Notes: generated from the letters alone by a model not told the origin. 64,000 bases of DNA from UBA4735 sp035935465 (GCA_035935465.1 DASYXA010000056.1:1-64000), one strand, 5' to 3'. Shown: positions 1 to 9,313, numbered from the stretch's first letter. Made by a program: numbers and translations.

Positions 1-104
1 CGTACGCGTCGGCCGGCGCTCCGGGCCGCCAGCACCGCCGCGGCGGCGCCCGCCACGCGAGCGGCGGGGCCGGTCCACGTTGTCCATCGCTTCGAGTCTC
101 GCAC
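1..104 (-). CDS. possible 5' end of a divergent gene, cut by the window edge
   Basis: A minus-strand reading frame opens with a GTG at 104 and stays open to the window edge. It reads as a short basic stretch followed by an Ala/Val-rich stretch, which could be the start of a membrane or exported protein. It would be divergent from aceE with about 30 bp between the starts. Only some 34 codons are visible and no family can be recognised, so this is only a possibility. Confidence 0.25.
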   Translation of the reverse strand, partial: MRDSKRWTTWTGPAARVAGAAAAVLAARSAGRRV

Positions 105-135
105 GATGCGCGGCTTACCATTGCGCCGAGGGGGC

Positions 136-2835
136 ATGTTGCAGGACAAACCGATCCACGACGTCTTCGACGAGTTCAAGCACCAGCTGCCCGACATCGA
201 CCCTGCGGAGACGCAGGAGTGGGTGGACTCCCTCGACGCCCTCGTGGACGCCGGTGGCCCCGAGCGGGCCCGGTTCGTCCTGTTCAAGCTCCTGAAGCGG
301 GCCCGCCAGCTCCACGTCGGCATCCCGCCGCTCACCCAGACCCGCTACATCAACACGATCTCCCCGGAGCAGGAGCCGTTCTTCCCCGGCGACGAGGCGA
401 TGGAGCTGCGGATCCGGCGGCTCATCCGCTGGAACGCCGCGGCGATGGTCCTGCGGGCGAACCACGATTTCGCCGGCATCGGCGGCCACCTCGCGACCTA
501 CGCCTCGGCCGCGAGCCTGTACGAGGTCGGGTTCAACCACTTCTTCCGCGGCAAGGACGATGGCGGCGCCGGCGACCAGATCTTCTTCCAGGGGCACGCC
601 TCGCCCGGGATCTACGCCCGCGCGTTCCTCGAGGGCCGCCTGTCCGAGGACCAGCTCGCGCACTTCCGCCGCGAGGTCGTCCCGGGTCAGGGCCTCTCGT
701 CCTACCCCCACCCACGGCTCATGCCGGACTTCTGGGAGTTCCCGACCGTCTCGATGGGCCTCGGGCCGCTCGCCGCGATCTATCAGGCCCGGTTCAACCG
801 CTACCTGCACAACCGCGGCATCGTCGACACGAGCCGTTCGCGGGTGTGGGCGTTCCTCGGCGACGGCGAGTGTGACGAGCCCGAGGCGCTCGGCGCGCTG
901 CACGTCGCGGCACGCGAGGGGCTCGACAACCTGACGTTCGTCGTGAACTGCAACCTCCAGCGGCTCGACGGCCCCGTCCGCGGCAACGGGAAGATCGTGC
1001 AGGAGCTCGAGGCCGTCTTCCGGGGCTCCGGGTGGAACGTGATCAAGGTGCTCTGGGGCCGCGAGTGGGACGAGCTGCTCGCGCGCGACGTCGACGGCGT
1101 CCTGGTGAACAAGATGAACGAGTGGCTCGACGGCGACTCGCAGCGCATGACCGTCGCCGACGGCGCCTACGTGCGCGAGCACTTCTTCGGTCCGGACCCG
1201 CGCCTGCGGAAGATCGTGGAGCACCTCTCCGACGACGAGCTGCGGATGCTGCGCCGCGGCGGCCACGATTACCGCAAGCTGTACGCGGCCTATTCGGCCG
1301 CCGTCGCGCACCGCGGCGCGCCGACGGTCGTGCTCGCGCAGACGGTGAAGGGCTGGATGCTCGGCGCGAACGTCGAGGCCCGCAACATCACCCACCAGGC
1401 GAAGAAGCTCTCCGTCGAGGAGCTCCGGATCTTCCGCGACCGGCTGGAGCTTCCCATCCCGGACGATCGCCTCGAGACGGCGCCGTTCTACCACCCGGGC
1501 ATGGACAGCGAGCCGATCCAGTACATGCTGGAGCGGCGGCGCGCGCTCGGCGGACCGGTGCCGAAGCGCGTCGTGCGCGCGAAGCCCGTTCCGACGCCGG
1601 ACCCGAGCGTGTTCGCGGAGTTCCCGAAGGGGAGCGGCACCGCGGCTGCGTCGACGACGATGGCGTTCACCCGGCTGCTGCGGAACCTGCTGCGCGACAA
1701 GAGCATCGGCAAGCGGATCGTCCCGATCATCCCCGACGAGGCCCGCACCTTCGGCATGGACCCGCTGTTCAAGGAGGTGGGGATCTACGCGCCGCTCGGC
1801 CAGCAGTACGAGCCGGTCGACGCGGAGACGCTGCTCCCCTACCGCGAGGCCACGGACGGCCAGGTCCTCGAGGAAGGCATCACCGAGGCGGGGTCGATGG
1901 CCTCGTTCACCGCGGCCGGCACGGCGTTCGCGACGCACGGCGAGCACATGATCCCGTTCTACGTCTTCTACTCGATGTTCGGCCTGCAACGGACCGGCGA
2001 CCAGATGTGGGCGTTCGGCGACACGCGCGGCCGCGGCTTCCTGCTCGGCGCGACCGCCGGCCGGACGACGCTGAACGGCGAGGGCTTGCAGCACGAGGAC
2101 GGCCACAGCCACATCCTCGCGACCGTCATCCCGAACATCCGGGCCTACGACCCGGCGTTCGCGTACGAGACGTCGGTGATCATCGAGGACGGGCTCAAGC
2201 GGATGCTCGCCGACGGCGAGGACGTCTTCTACTACCTGACGCTGTACAACGAGAACTACCCCATGCCGCCGATGCCCGACGGCGCGCGCGAGGGCATCCT
2301 CCGCGGGATCTACAAGTACAAGGCCGGGCACGGCGGCAGCCGGCGCCGGGTCGCGCTGCTCGGGTCGGGCTCGATCATGCAGCAGGTCCTGAGGGCCCAG
2401 GAGCTCCTCGCGGACACCTACGACGTCTCAGCGGACGTCTGGAGCGTCACCTCGTACCAGCTCCTCCGGAACGAGGCCCTCGAGGCCGAACGCTGGAACC
2501 GCCTCCATCCCGAGGCCGAGCCGCGGGTCCCCTACGTCACCCAGGTGCTGCACGGGGCCGGGCCGGTCATCGCGGCGACCGACTTCCTGAAGTCCCTCCC
2601 GGACCAGATCGGCCGCTGGAGCCCCCAGCCGTTCATCCCCCTGGGGACCGACGGATTCGGGCGGTCGGACACCCGCGAGGCCCTGCGCCGGTTCTTCGAG
2701 GTGGATCCCGAGAGCATCGCGGTGGCGTCGCTCCACGGCCTGACCCAGTACGAGCAGTACGCCCCGGCCGACGTGGCCAAGGCGATCACCGACCTCGGCC
2801 TGGACCCCGAGAAGCCCGAGCCGCGCACCAGCTGA
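136..2835 (+). CDS. aceE: pyruvate dehydrogenase E1 component, homodimeric type
   Basis: Decarboxylates pyruvate with thiamine diphosphate and passes the acetyl group to lipoyl-E2 of the cytosolic pyruvate dehydrogenase complex (EC 1.2.4.1). The 899-residue length fits the AceE type (about 890), not the alpha/beta E1 type. Visible marks are the TPP/Mg motif GDGECDEPE followed by NCNLQRLDGP (about residues 240-275), the GGHDY segment near 380 corresponding to the active-site His region, and the C-terminal transketolase-like domain. The reading frame is open back to 106, but the ATG at 136 is preceded by a GAGGGGG ribosome-binding site and gives the usual family N-terminus. No E2 or E3 gene is adjacent; the next gene is a sugar-binding protein with its own probable promoter. 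Confidence 0.93.
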   Translation: MLQDKPIHDVFDEFKHQLPDIDPAETQEWVDSLDALVDAGGPERARFVLFKLLKRARQLHVGIPPLTQTRYINTISPEQEPFFPGDEAMELRIRRLIRWNAAAMVLRANHDFAGIGGHLATYASAASLYEVGFNHFFRGKDDGGAGDQIFFQGHASPGIYARAFLEGRLSEDQLAHFRREVVPGQGLSSYPHPRLMPDFWEFPTVSMGLGPLAAIYQARFNRYLHNRGIVDTSRSRVWAFLGDGECDEPEALGALHVAAREGLDNLTFVVNCNLQRLDGPVRGNGKIVQELEAVFRGSGWNVIKVLWGREWDELLARDVDGVLVNKMNEWLDGDSQRMTVADGAYVREHFFGPDPRLRKIVEHLSDDELRMLRRGGHDYRKLYAAYSAAVAHRGAPTVVLAQTVKGWMLGANVEARNITHQAKKLSVEELRIFRDRLELPIPDDRLETAPFYHPGMDSEPIQYMLERRRALGGPVPKRVVRAKPVPTPDPSVFAEFPKGSGTAAASTTMAFTRLLRNLLRDKSIGKRIVPIIPDEARTFGMDPLFKEVGIYAPLGQQYEPVDAETLLPYREATDGQVLEEGITEAGSMASFTAAGTAFATHGEHMIPFYVFYSMFGLQRTGDQMWAFGDTRGRGFLLGATAGRTTLNGEGLQHEDGHSHILATVIPNIRAYDPAFAYETSVIIEDGLKRMLADGEDVFYYLTLYNENYPMPPMPDGAREGILRGIYKYKAGHGGSRRRVALLGSGSIMQQVLRAQELLADTYDVSADVWSVTSYQLLRNEALEAERWNRLHPEAEPRVPYVTQVLHGAGPVIAATDFLKSLPDQIGRWSPQPFIPLGTDGFGRSDTREALRRFFEVDPESIAVASLHGLTQYEQYAPADVAKAITDLGLDPEKPEPRTS

Positions 2836-2841
2836 CCCGCG

Positions 2842-2860
2842 GCTTTCGTTCAGCGAAAGC
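2842..2860. other. small inverted repeat downstream of aceE
   Basis: GCTTTCG and CGAAAGC flank a 5-nt loop just after the aceE stop. There is no T-run, so this may be a weak terminator, an mRNA 3' stabiliser or an operator for the sugar-binding-protein promoter that starts 5 bp further on. Confidence 0.4.
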
Positions 2861-2864
2861 GGCG

Positions 2865-2892
2865 TTGCGCGGGTCGGCAGGCGGCGCATAAT
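2865..2892 (+). promoter_or_regulatory. candidate sigma70-type promoter for the first sugar-binding protein
   Basis: TTGCGC and CATAAT are separated by 16 bp and lie 31 bp before the preferred GTG start. It is one of the few AT-richer spots in the intergenic region. Assigned by eye. Confidence 0.42.
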
Positions 2893-2923
2893 CGCGGCCA
2901 ACCGCAACGGGAGGGACTTGATC

Positions 2924-4297
2924 GTGGACGATATGGCGTTCCGTGGCCTCAGCCGGCGACAGCTTCTGAAAGGCGCCGCCGCAGCGGCGGCGGTACCGAT
3001 CGCGGCGGCCTGCGTCGGCAACAGCACCAGTCCGAGCACGTCCGCACCGGCGGCAGCGACCAGCCCCGGCGCGGTGGCGGCCACCGCGACGGCGAAGAAG
3101 CTCAGCGGCAACCTGAGCATCGTGCAGTGGAGCCACTTCGTTCCGGCATACGACACGTTCTTCGACGCGTGGGCCAAGGACTGGGGCACGAAGAACGGCG
3201 TGAACGTCAGCGTCGACCACATCGCGATCGCCGACCTGCCCGCGCGCGCGGCGGCCGAGGCCGCGGCCAAGTCCGGCCATGACATCTTCGGTCACTTCGC
3301 CCAGGGGCTGCCGGCGCTCTACGAGAACAGCCTCGTCGACATCACCGACATCTGCGACGCCGTCGGCAAGAAGTACGGCGGCTGGCTGCCATCCGGGGTC
3401 TCGATCGGGAAGGTCGGCGCGCAATGGCGCGGACTGCCCGACTTCGTCGTGCCGTTCCCGAGCCTCTGGCGGAAGGATGTCTTCGCCCAGGCGGGGTACA
3501 CGAAGGACAACCTCGAGACCTGGCAGGATCTCCTCGACTACGCACCGAAGCTGAAGGCCCTCGGTCACCCGGTGGGCACGGCGGTCTCGCAGACCTCGGA
3601 CGCCGAGCACACCTGGCGATCGCTGATGTGGTCGTACGGCGCCGCGGAGTTCTCGACGGACGGCAAGTCCGTCGCGATCGACAGCCCGGAAACGCGGACG
3701 GTGCTCCAGTTCGGGAAGGACCTGTACCAGCACATGGAGCCCGCGGTGCTGTCGTGGGGCGACGTCGACAACAACACGTATCTGCAGTCCGGGAAGGCGT
3801 CCTGGATCTACAACCCGATCAGCGCCTACCGCACGATCGAAAAGCAGAATCCGGACCTCATCAAGAACATCTACGTGTCGCTTCCGATGAAGGGACCGAA
3901 GGCCCAGATCTGCTCGATCCAGTTCACGGTCTACGGCGTCTGGAACTTCTCCAAGAACATCGACGCCGCGCGCCAGTTCCTGATCGACTACAGCGACAAC
4001 TGGGAGGCCGAGTTCAAGGCCAGCGAGGGCTACGACAACCCGTTCCTGAAGGACCACGCCAAGAAGCCCATGCCGGTCCTGGGCTCGGACCCGAAGCTCG
4101 CGTCACTCCAGGACATCCCGACGGTCGTGCAGGCCATCGGGTACCCCGGCCCCGCGACGAAGGCGGCCTTCGACTCCCTGAACACGCACATCGTGACCGA
4201 CATGTTCGCCAACTACATCACCGGCAAGAAGTCGATCGGCGACAGCATCGCCGATGCGTCCAAGCGGCTCACGGACTCGCTGGCGAAGTTCAAGTAG
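2924..4297 (+). CDS. ABC transporter sugar-binding lipoprotein (Tat signal), paralog 1
   Basis: Extracellular family 1 solute-binding protein that would capture a carbohydrate outside the cell and deliver it to the two permeases encoded next door. The N-terminus has a twin-arginine motif (SRRQLLK), an Ala-rich hydrophobic stretch and a lipobox IAAAC, followed by a Ser/Thr/Ala-rich tether, so the protein is probably exported folded and lipid-anchored. The GTG at 2924 is preferred because GGGAGGG lies 8 nt upstream; an upstream TTG (2918) is too close to that site and an ATG at 2933 is an alternative. Length is 457 residues. It is clearly homologous along its length to the binding protein at 6278-7618. 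The substrate cannot be read from sequence. Confidence 0.88.
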   Translation: MDDMAFRGLSRRQLLKGAAAAAAVPIAAACVGNSTSPSTSAPAAATSPGAVAATATAKKLSGNLSIVQWSHFVPAYDTFFDAWAKDWGTKNGVNVSVDHIAIADLPARAAAEAAAKSGHDIFGHFAQGLPALYENSLVDITDICDAVGKKYGGWLPSGVSIGKVGAQWRGLPDFVVPFPSLWRKDVFAQAGYTKDNLETWQDLLDYAPKLKALGHPVGTAVSQTSDAEHTWRSLMWSYGAAEFSTDGKSVAIDSPETRTVLQFGKDLYQHMEPAVLSWGDVDNNTYLQSGKASWIYNPISAYRTIEKQNPDLIKNIYVSLPMKGPKAQICSIQFTVYGVWNFSKNIDAARQFLIDYSDNWEAEFKASEGYDNPFLKDHAKKPMPVLGSDPKLASLQDIPTVVQAIGYPGPATKAAFDSLNTHIVTDMFANYITGKKSIGDSIADASKRLTDSLAKFK

Positions 4298-4315
4298 CGA
4301 ACGACCGCGTCGATC

Positions 4316-4348
4316 AAAAGAGCCGGGGCTACCGCCCCGGCTCTTTTC
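4316..4348. terminator. bidirectional intrinsic terminator
   Basis: AAAAGAGCCGGGGC, a TACC loop, then GCCCCGGCTCTTTT: a perfect GC stem bounded by A-run and T-run. It sits between the convergent ends of binding protein 1 and the permease operon, so it can stop transcription from both sides. Confidence 0.9.
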
Positions 4349-4366
4349 GTTTCCCGCGGGACCGGA

Positions 4367-5254
4367 TCACTTCAGCGCGCCGCCGGTGATCCCGCGCACG
4401 AAGGTGTCCATGAAGAAGTTGTAGAGGATGGCCGTCGGCACCGAGATGATGAGCGCCCCGGCCATCAGCGAGCCCCAGAAGAAGACGTCGCCGCGCACCA
4501 GATCGGTGACGACCCCGAGCGTGACGGTCTTCTCCGAGGATGACGAGACGAAGGTGAGCGCGTAGACGAACTCCTGCATCGCGAGGGTGAACGCGAAGAT
4601 CACGATCGTGAGGACCCCGGGCACGCTGATCGGCAGCACGATCCGGAACATCGCGCCGAGCCGGCTGCAGCCGTCGACGCGCGCGGCCTCGGTGATCTCC
4701 CGCGGCACGTTCTTGAAGAAGCCCATCAGCAGCCAGGTGCAGAACGGGATGGTGAAGGTCGGGTAGACCAGCGCGAGCGCCCAGCGGGTGTTGCTCAGGC
4801 CGAGCCCGACGACGAGCTGGGACAGCGGCAGGAACAGCAGGGTCGGCGGCACGAGGTACGTGAGGAAGATGCCGATGCCCAGGGCGCCCGAGCCGGGGAA
4901 CTTCGACCGGGCCAGCGCGTAGGCCGCGGGCACGCAGACGACGACCGTGACGACGACCACCACGCCGCCGACCTCGACGGTGTTGACGAGCCAGGTCAGG
5001 TACCGCGTCTCCTGGAACAGGTAGCGGACCTGCTCCAACGTCGGCGCGAGGTTGAAGAACAGCGGGTTGTTCGCCAGGTTGTAGAGGTCGTTGACCTGCT
5101 TGAAGGTCGTGATGAACATCCAGTAGACCGGGAACACCGCGAACAGCAGGAACAGGCCGAGGGCCAGCCAGAACAGCACCTGACCGCGGAGCCGGCGCAG
5201 CCTGAATCCGCGCGAGTGCACCGTGCGCGGACGGGTGGCCGCGGCGGACATCAT
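4367..5254 (-). CDS. carbohydrate ABC transporter permease, MalG type
   Basis: Inner-membrane subunit of a sugar importer. A short basic cytoplasmic N-terminus is followed by six hydrophobic segments, and the EAA loop is readable (EITEAARVDGCSRLGAMFRI, about residues 190-210), the contact point for the ATPase. Start choice: the frame is open further upstream, but that part is the antisense of the preceding gene. An ATG at 5254 overlaps the stop of the upstream permease as TGATG, which is typical translational coupling; a second ATG follows directly at 5251. Length is 295 residues. No ATP-binding subunit is encoded nearby, so a shared ATPase elsewhere in the genome is likely. Confidence 0.9.
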   Translation of the reverse strand: MMSAAATRPRTVHSRGFRLRRLRGQVLFWLALGLFLLFAVFPVYWMFITTFKQVNDLYNLANNPLFFNLAPTLEQVRYLFQETRYLTWLVNTVEVGGVVVVVTVVVCVPAAYALARSKFPGSGALGIGIFLTYLVPPTLLFLPLSQLVVGLGLSNTRWALALVYPTFTIPFCTWLLMGFFKNVPREITEAARVDGCSRLGAMFRIVLPISVPGVLTIVIFAFTLAMQEFVYALTFVSSSSEKTVTLGVVTDLVRGDVFFWGSLMAGALIISVPTAILYNFFMDTFVRGITGGALK

Positions 5255-6201
5255 CAGTCCAGGCTCCTCGCCTTGAGGTTGCGCAGCAGGAAGAGCGCTC
5301 CGATCAGCATCACCGGGAAGAGGAACAGCGAGATCGTCGCCCCGCGGCCGAGGCCACCCGACAGCACGCCGGTCACGAACGCGTATGAGGCGATCACGTG
5401 CGTCGAGTTGACCGGATTGCCCTTCGTGAGCAGCCAGACGACCGTCATGTCCGTGAACGTGAAGACGAGCGAGAACAACAGCGCGATGTAGAGGATCGGC
5501 GCGATGATCGGGACCATGATCTTGCGCCAGCGGATCCACCAGCCGGCGCCGTCCAGGCTCGCGGCCTCGACGATCTCCTGGGGCACCGAGCTGATGCCCG
5601 CGGTCAGCACGATCGCGCTGAACGGCAGATTCCGCCAGACGTTCACCACGATGATCGAGATCATCGCGTAGCCCTCCTCACCCAGCCAGTTGGGGCCGGC
5701 GCTGGGATCGGGGAAGAAGCCGAGATTCGAGGCGATGTGGTTGATGACGCTGTACGTCGGGTTGAGCATCCAGGTCCAGGCCATCGCGCCGACCGCGACC
5801 GGGATCGTGAACGGCAGCATGATGAGCGCGCGCGCGATACGCCGCCCGCGGAACTGCCGGAGCAGCAGGAACGCGAGTCCGGTCCCGAGGACCATCTGGA
5901 GCACCTGGGACGAGATCGTGAACACGAACGTGTTGAGCAGCGCTCGGCGGAAGATGTCGTCATTGAGGACGAATTCGAGGTTCCGAAGGCCCGTGAACGG
6001 GCCAATCGGCTGGCTCACGGTCGCGTCGCTGACCGTGAACCAGAGGGCGATGGCGAACGGGTAGCCGACGAGCAGGACGATGTAGAGGACCGCGGGCGCC
6101 ACGAGGACGTAGCCGAAGACCTTCTCGCTGTCGAGGAGGTGGCCGAACGTCCGACCGACCACGCCGCGCCGGTACGCCGCGCTGCGTACGATGCCGGCCA
6201 T
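5254..6201 (-). CDS. carbohydrate ABC transporter permease, MalF/UgpA type
   Basis: First permease of the sugar importer, 315 residues, with about six transmembrane segments beginning at residue 30 (FGYVLVAPAVLYIVLLVGYP) and an EAA loop EIVEAASLDGAGWWIRWRKI. The ATG at 6201 gives the usual short cytoplasmic N-terminus; the open frame above it is antisense to binding protein 2. The start lies within 80 bp of the divergent binding protein 2, so the two divergent transcripts must share a very short control region. The downstream permease gene is coupled through a TGATG overlap. Confidence 0.9.
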   Translation of the reverse strand: MAGIVRSAAYRRGVVGRTFGHLLDSEKVFGYVLVAPAVLYIVLLVGYPFAIALWFTVSDATVSQPIGPFTGLRNLEFVLNDDIFRRALLNTFVFTISSQVLQMVLGTGLAFLLLRQFRGRRIARALIMLPFTIPVAVGAMAWTWMLNPTYSVINHIASNLGFFPDPSAGPNWLGEEGYAMISIIVVNVWRNLPFSAIVLTAGISSVPQEIVEAASLDGAGWWIRWRKIMVPIIAPILYIALLFSLVFTFTDMTVVWLLTKGNPVNSTHVIASYAFVTGVLSGGLGRGATISLFLFPVMLIGALFLLRNLKARSLD

Positions 6202-6277
6202 CAGCGGACAAGATACCGCCAACCGCACCGGCCAGCCGTCCGGCGCGGGTGGGCCTCCGGCGGTCCGAGCGGCACCG

Positions 6278-7618
6278 GTGAGTCTCAGCCGGCGCGGACT
6301 GCTGCGCCGGCTCGCCGCCGCGGCGACCCTGCCGATCGCGGCCGCATGCGTCGCGGAGATTCCCCGGCCGACCGGATCGCCCGGCGCGACGGTCAGCCAG
6401 CCCGGGCCCACGACCCGGTTCGGCGGCCGGCTCACCGTCCTCCAGGGCAGCCACCCCGTACCGGCGTTCGATCGATACGTCGATGCGTGGGCCGCGCGGT
6501 GGGCCGCGACCAACGGTCTTGCCGTCCGGATCGACCGGATCCCGCCCGCGGATCTGCGCGCTCGCGTCGCGTTCGAGGCGACGACGCGATCCGGGCACGA
6601 CCTCGTCGCGTGCTACTCGAGCGGTCTGGCCGCGCTCCATCGGCCGAGCCTGGTCGACCTCAGCGACCTGTGCGACCGCGCGGCGGCGCGCTACGGCGGC
6701 TGGCTGCCGGCGGGCGAAGCGATCGGGACGGTCGGCCAGCGCTGGTACGCCTATCCCGACTTCGCCGTGCCGTTCCTCAACGCCTGGCGGACCGACCGCT
6801 GGCGGGCGGTGGGCTTCGCCGGCGACCATCTCGAGAGCTGGGACGAGCTCATCCGCAACGCCGCGGCACTGCGGGCATCCGGCCATCCGGCGGGCGCCGC
6901 GATGTCGCGAGCCGCCGACGCCGAACACACCTGGCGGGCGCTGCTGTGGTCGTACGGCGCGGCCGAATTCACGGCGGACGGCAAGGCGGTGGCCATCGAC
7001 AGCCCGGAGACCCGCGACGCGCTCGGGCTCGCGAAGGTGCTCTTCGCGAACGAGGACCCGGAGGTCGTGACCTGGCGGGACCTCGACAACGACGCGTACC
7101 TCCGATCCGGGAAGGGCTCGTGGATCTGCGACCCGATCGACGCGTTCCGGGCGATCGGGGCCGCCGACCCCGGGCTCGCCGCCAGGATCGCGCTCGATGG
7201 CCCCCTCGCGGGTCCGGCGGGGCGGATCGGCTCGATGGCGTTCACGGCATACGGCATCTGGGCCTTCTCGCCGAACATCGCGGCGGCGCGGCAGTTCCTC
7301 CTGGACTACAGCGACGATTGGCCCAACCAGATGACCGCGAGCCAGGGCTTCAATCAACCGTTCCTGGTGGGCCACGCCCGGCACCCGATGCCGGTCTTCG
7401 GCGCCGACAGCAGGCTCGCGCACCTCCAGGATGTCGGCCCGTTGCTCCGGCCGGTCGGATACCCCGGGCCTCCGACGCTCGCGGCCTACGACGCGCTCGA
7501 GTCACACGTGATCGCCGACCTGTTCACCGACCATTGCACCGGCCGTCGCACGATGGACGACGCGATCGCGGACGCGAGCAGGCGGCTCAGGGACTCGCTG
7601 GCGCGGTTCCCGGCCTGA
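6278..7618 (+). CDS. ABC transporter sugar-binding lipoprotein (Tat signal), paralog 2
   Basis: Second solute-binding protein, 446 residues, divergent from the permeases. The GTG at 6278 yields an immediate twin-arginine signal (SLSRRGLLRR) with lipobox IAAAC. An ATG at 6191 is also in frame, but it would bury the signal about 30 residues in and would overlap the permease start. Blocks such as DAEHTWRALLWSYGAAEF are almost identical in binding protein 1, while the mature N-terminus and the presumed ligand-facing loops differ. This points to an old local duplication with possible change of substrate. No clear ribosome-binding site precedes the GTG. Confidence 0.85.
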   Translation: MSLSRRGLLRRLAAAATLPIAAACVAEIPRPTGSPGATVSQPGPTTRFGGRLTVLQGSHPVPAFDRYVDAWAARWAATNGLAVRIDRIPPADLRARVAFEATTRSGHDLVACYSSGLAALHRPSLVDLSDLCDRAAARYGGWLPAGEAIGTVGQRWYAYPDFAVPFLNAWRTDRWRAVGFAGDHLESWDELIRNAAALRASGHPAGAAMSRAADAEHTWRALLWSYGAAEFTADGKAVAIDSPETRDALGLAKVLFANEDPEVVTWRDLDNDAYLRSGKGSWICDPIDAFRAIGAADPGLAARIALDGPLAGPAGRIGSMAFTAYGIWAFSPNIAAARQFLLDYSDDWPNQMTASQGFNQPFLVGHARHPMPVFGADSRLAHLQDVGPLLRPVGYPGPPTLAAYDALESHVIADLFTDHCTGRRTMDDAIADASRRLRDSLARFPA

Positions 7619-7630
7619 CGCCGGGCCCGC

Positions 7631-9313
7631 TCAGGCGCGCGTGAGCGGCCGGTAGCGGATGCGGTGGGGGCGATCGGCCTCGGCCCCCAGCTCCTTGTGC
7701 CGGAACGCCTCGTACTCGGCGTAGTTGCCGTCGAACCAGCGGACCTTCGAGTCGCCCTCGAACGCGAGCATGTGCGTCGCGATCCGGTCCAGGAACCAGC
7801 GGTCGTGGCTGATCACGACCGCGCAACCGGCGAAATCGAGGAGCGCCTCTTCCAAGGCGCGCAACGTGTCCACGTCGAGGTCGTTGGTCGGCTCGTCCAG
7901 GAGCAGGAGGTTGCCGCCCCGCTGGAGCAGCTTCGCCAGGTGGACGCGGTTCCGCTCACCGCCGGAGAGATCCCCGACACGCTTCTGCTGGTCGGCCCCC
8001 CGGAAATTGAACGACGCGACGTAGCTCCGCGCGTTCCGCGGCCGGCCGCCGACCATGATCGTGTCCTCGCCGCCGGCGATCTCCGTCCACACGGTCTTCG
8101 CGGGATCGAGCGCGTCGCGGGATTGCGAGACATAGGCCGCCTGGACCTGGTCGCCGATCCGCAGGCTGCCGCCATCGGGCGTCTCCTCGCCGGTGATCAG
8201 CCGGAACAGGGTGGTCTTCCCCGCCCCGTTCGGACCGATCACGCCGACGATGCCGCCGCGCGGAAGGTCGAACGTGAGCTCGTCGAACAGGAGCTTGTCC
8301 CCATACGCCTTGCGCAGGCCGTCGGCCTTCACGACGATGTCGCCGAGGCGCGGCCCGGGCGGGATGCTGATCTCGAGGTCGCGCTCGCGCTCATCCGGGT
8401 TCTCGGCGAGGAGCTTCTCGTACGACGCGATGCGGGCCTTGCTCTTGGCATGACGCGCCCGCGGCGAGAGCGCGACCCACTCGGCTTCGCGCGCCAGCGT
8501 CCGCTGCCGGGCGCTCTCCTGCTTCTCCTCGTCGGCCAGCCGCTTCCGCTTCTGCCCGAGCCAGGAGCTGTAGTTGCCTTCCCACGGGATGCCCTGGCCG
8601 CGGTCGAGCTCGAGGATCCAGCCCGCCACGTTGTCCAGGAAGTACCGGTCGTGGGTGACCGCGACGACCGTGCCCGGGTAGTCCTTGAGGAACCGCTCGA
8701 GCCAGGCGACCGACTCCGCGTCCAGGTGATTCGTCGGCTCGTCGAGCAGGAGCAGGTCGGGCTTCTGGAGGAGCAGCCGGCAGAGCGCGACGCGGCGGCG
8801 CTCGCCGCCGGACAGGGTGGTCACGTCCTGATCGCCGGGCGGCAGCCGCAGGGAGTCCATCGCGAAGTCGATCGTCGAGTCGAGGTCCCAGAGGCCCTTC
8901 GCCTCGATCTCATCCTGGGTCTTCTGAAAGTCGTCGGAGAGCTTCTCCATCTCGGCGGCGCTCTGCTCCTGGGCGAACGTCGCCGAGAGGTCGCTGAACC
9001 GCTGGAGGATCGCCCGCTCCTTCGCGACGCCCTCTTCCACATTCCCGCGGACGTCCTTGGACGGGTCCAGCTGCGGCTCCTGCGGGAGGAATCCGACGGT
9101 GTGCCCCTCGGTCAGCCGGGCGTCGCCCAGGTACTCCGCGTCGACGCCGGCCATGATCCGCAGGAGCGTGCTCTTGCCGGCGCCGTTGGCGCCGAGCACC
9201 CCGATCTTGGCGCCCGGATAGAACGCGAGGTAGATCCCCTTGAGGATCTCCCGCTGGGTCCCGGGCGCGATCTTCTTGAGGTCGCGCATGGTGAAGATGA
9301 ATTGGGGCGGCAT
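7631..9313 (-). CDS. ettA: energy-dependent translational throttle protein EttA (ABC-F)
   Basis: Cytosolic ABC-F ATPase that binds the ribosomal E site and gates entry into the elongation cycle according to ATP/ADP ratio. It has two ABC domains without membrane segments. The Walker A motifs are GANGAGKST (about residue 38) and GPNGAGKTT (about 355). The signatures are LSGGERRRV and LSGGERNRV, and each domain has LLLLDEPTNHLD or LLLLDEPTNDLD. Its N-terminus, which starts PPQFIFTMRDLKK, and its length of 560 match EttA rather than Uup or YheS. It is convergent with binding protein 2 (12 bp between stops) and divergent from the aminopeptidase across a 58-bp AT-richer gap that must hold both promoters. 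Confidence 0.93.
   Translation of the reverse strand: MPPQFIFTMRDLKKIAPGTQREILKGIYLAFYPGAKIGVLGANGAGKSTLLRIMAGVDAEYLGDARLTEGHTVGFLPQEPQLDPSKDVRGNVEEGVAKERAILQRFSDLSATFAQEQSAAEMEKLSDDFQKTQDEIEAKGLWDLDSTIDFAMDSLRLPPGDQDVTTLSGGERRRVALCRLLLQKPDLLLLDEPTNHLDAESVAWLERFLKDYPGTVVAVTHDRYFLDNVAGWILELDRGQGIPWEGNYSSWLGQKRKRLADEEKQESARQRTLAREAEWVALSPRARHAKSKARIASYEKLLAENPDERERDLEISIPPGPRLGDIVVKADGLRKAYGDKLLFDELTFDLPRGGIVGVIGPNGAGKTTLFRLITGEETPDGGSLRIGDQVQAAYVSQSRDALDPAKTVWTEIAGGEDTIMVGGRPRNARSYVASFNFRGADQQKRVGDLSGGERNRVHLAKLLQRGGNLLLLDEPTNDLDVDTLRALEEALLDFAGCAVVISHDRWFLDRIATHMLAFEGDSKVRWFDGNYAEYEAFRHKELGAEADRPHRIRYRPLTRA

Noticed and set aside
115..2331. 738-residue minus-strand open frame across aceE
   Set aside because: Antisense shadow: low-complexity Arg/Ala/Val/Asp composition with no domain, covering a clear AceE.
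4299..4366. Missing ABC ATPase hidden between binding protein and permeases
   Set aside because: The gap holds only an intrinsic terminator; no Walker motifs in any frame nearby.
7587..7826. 79-residue minus-strand frame at the end of ettA
   Set aside because: Out-of-frame shadow across the end of two convergent genes.
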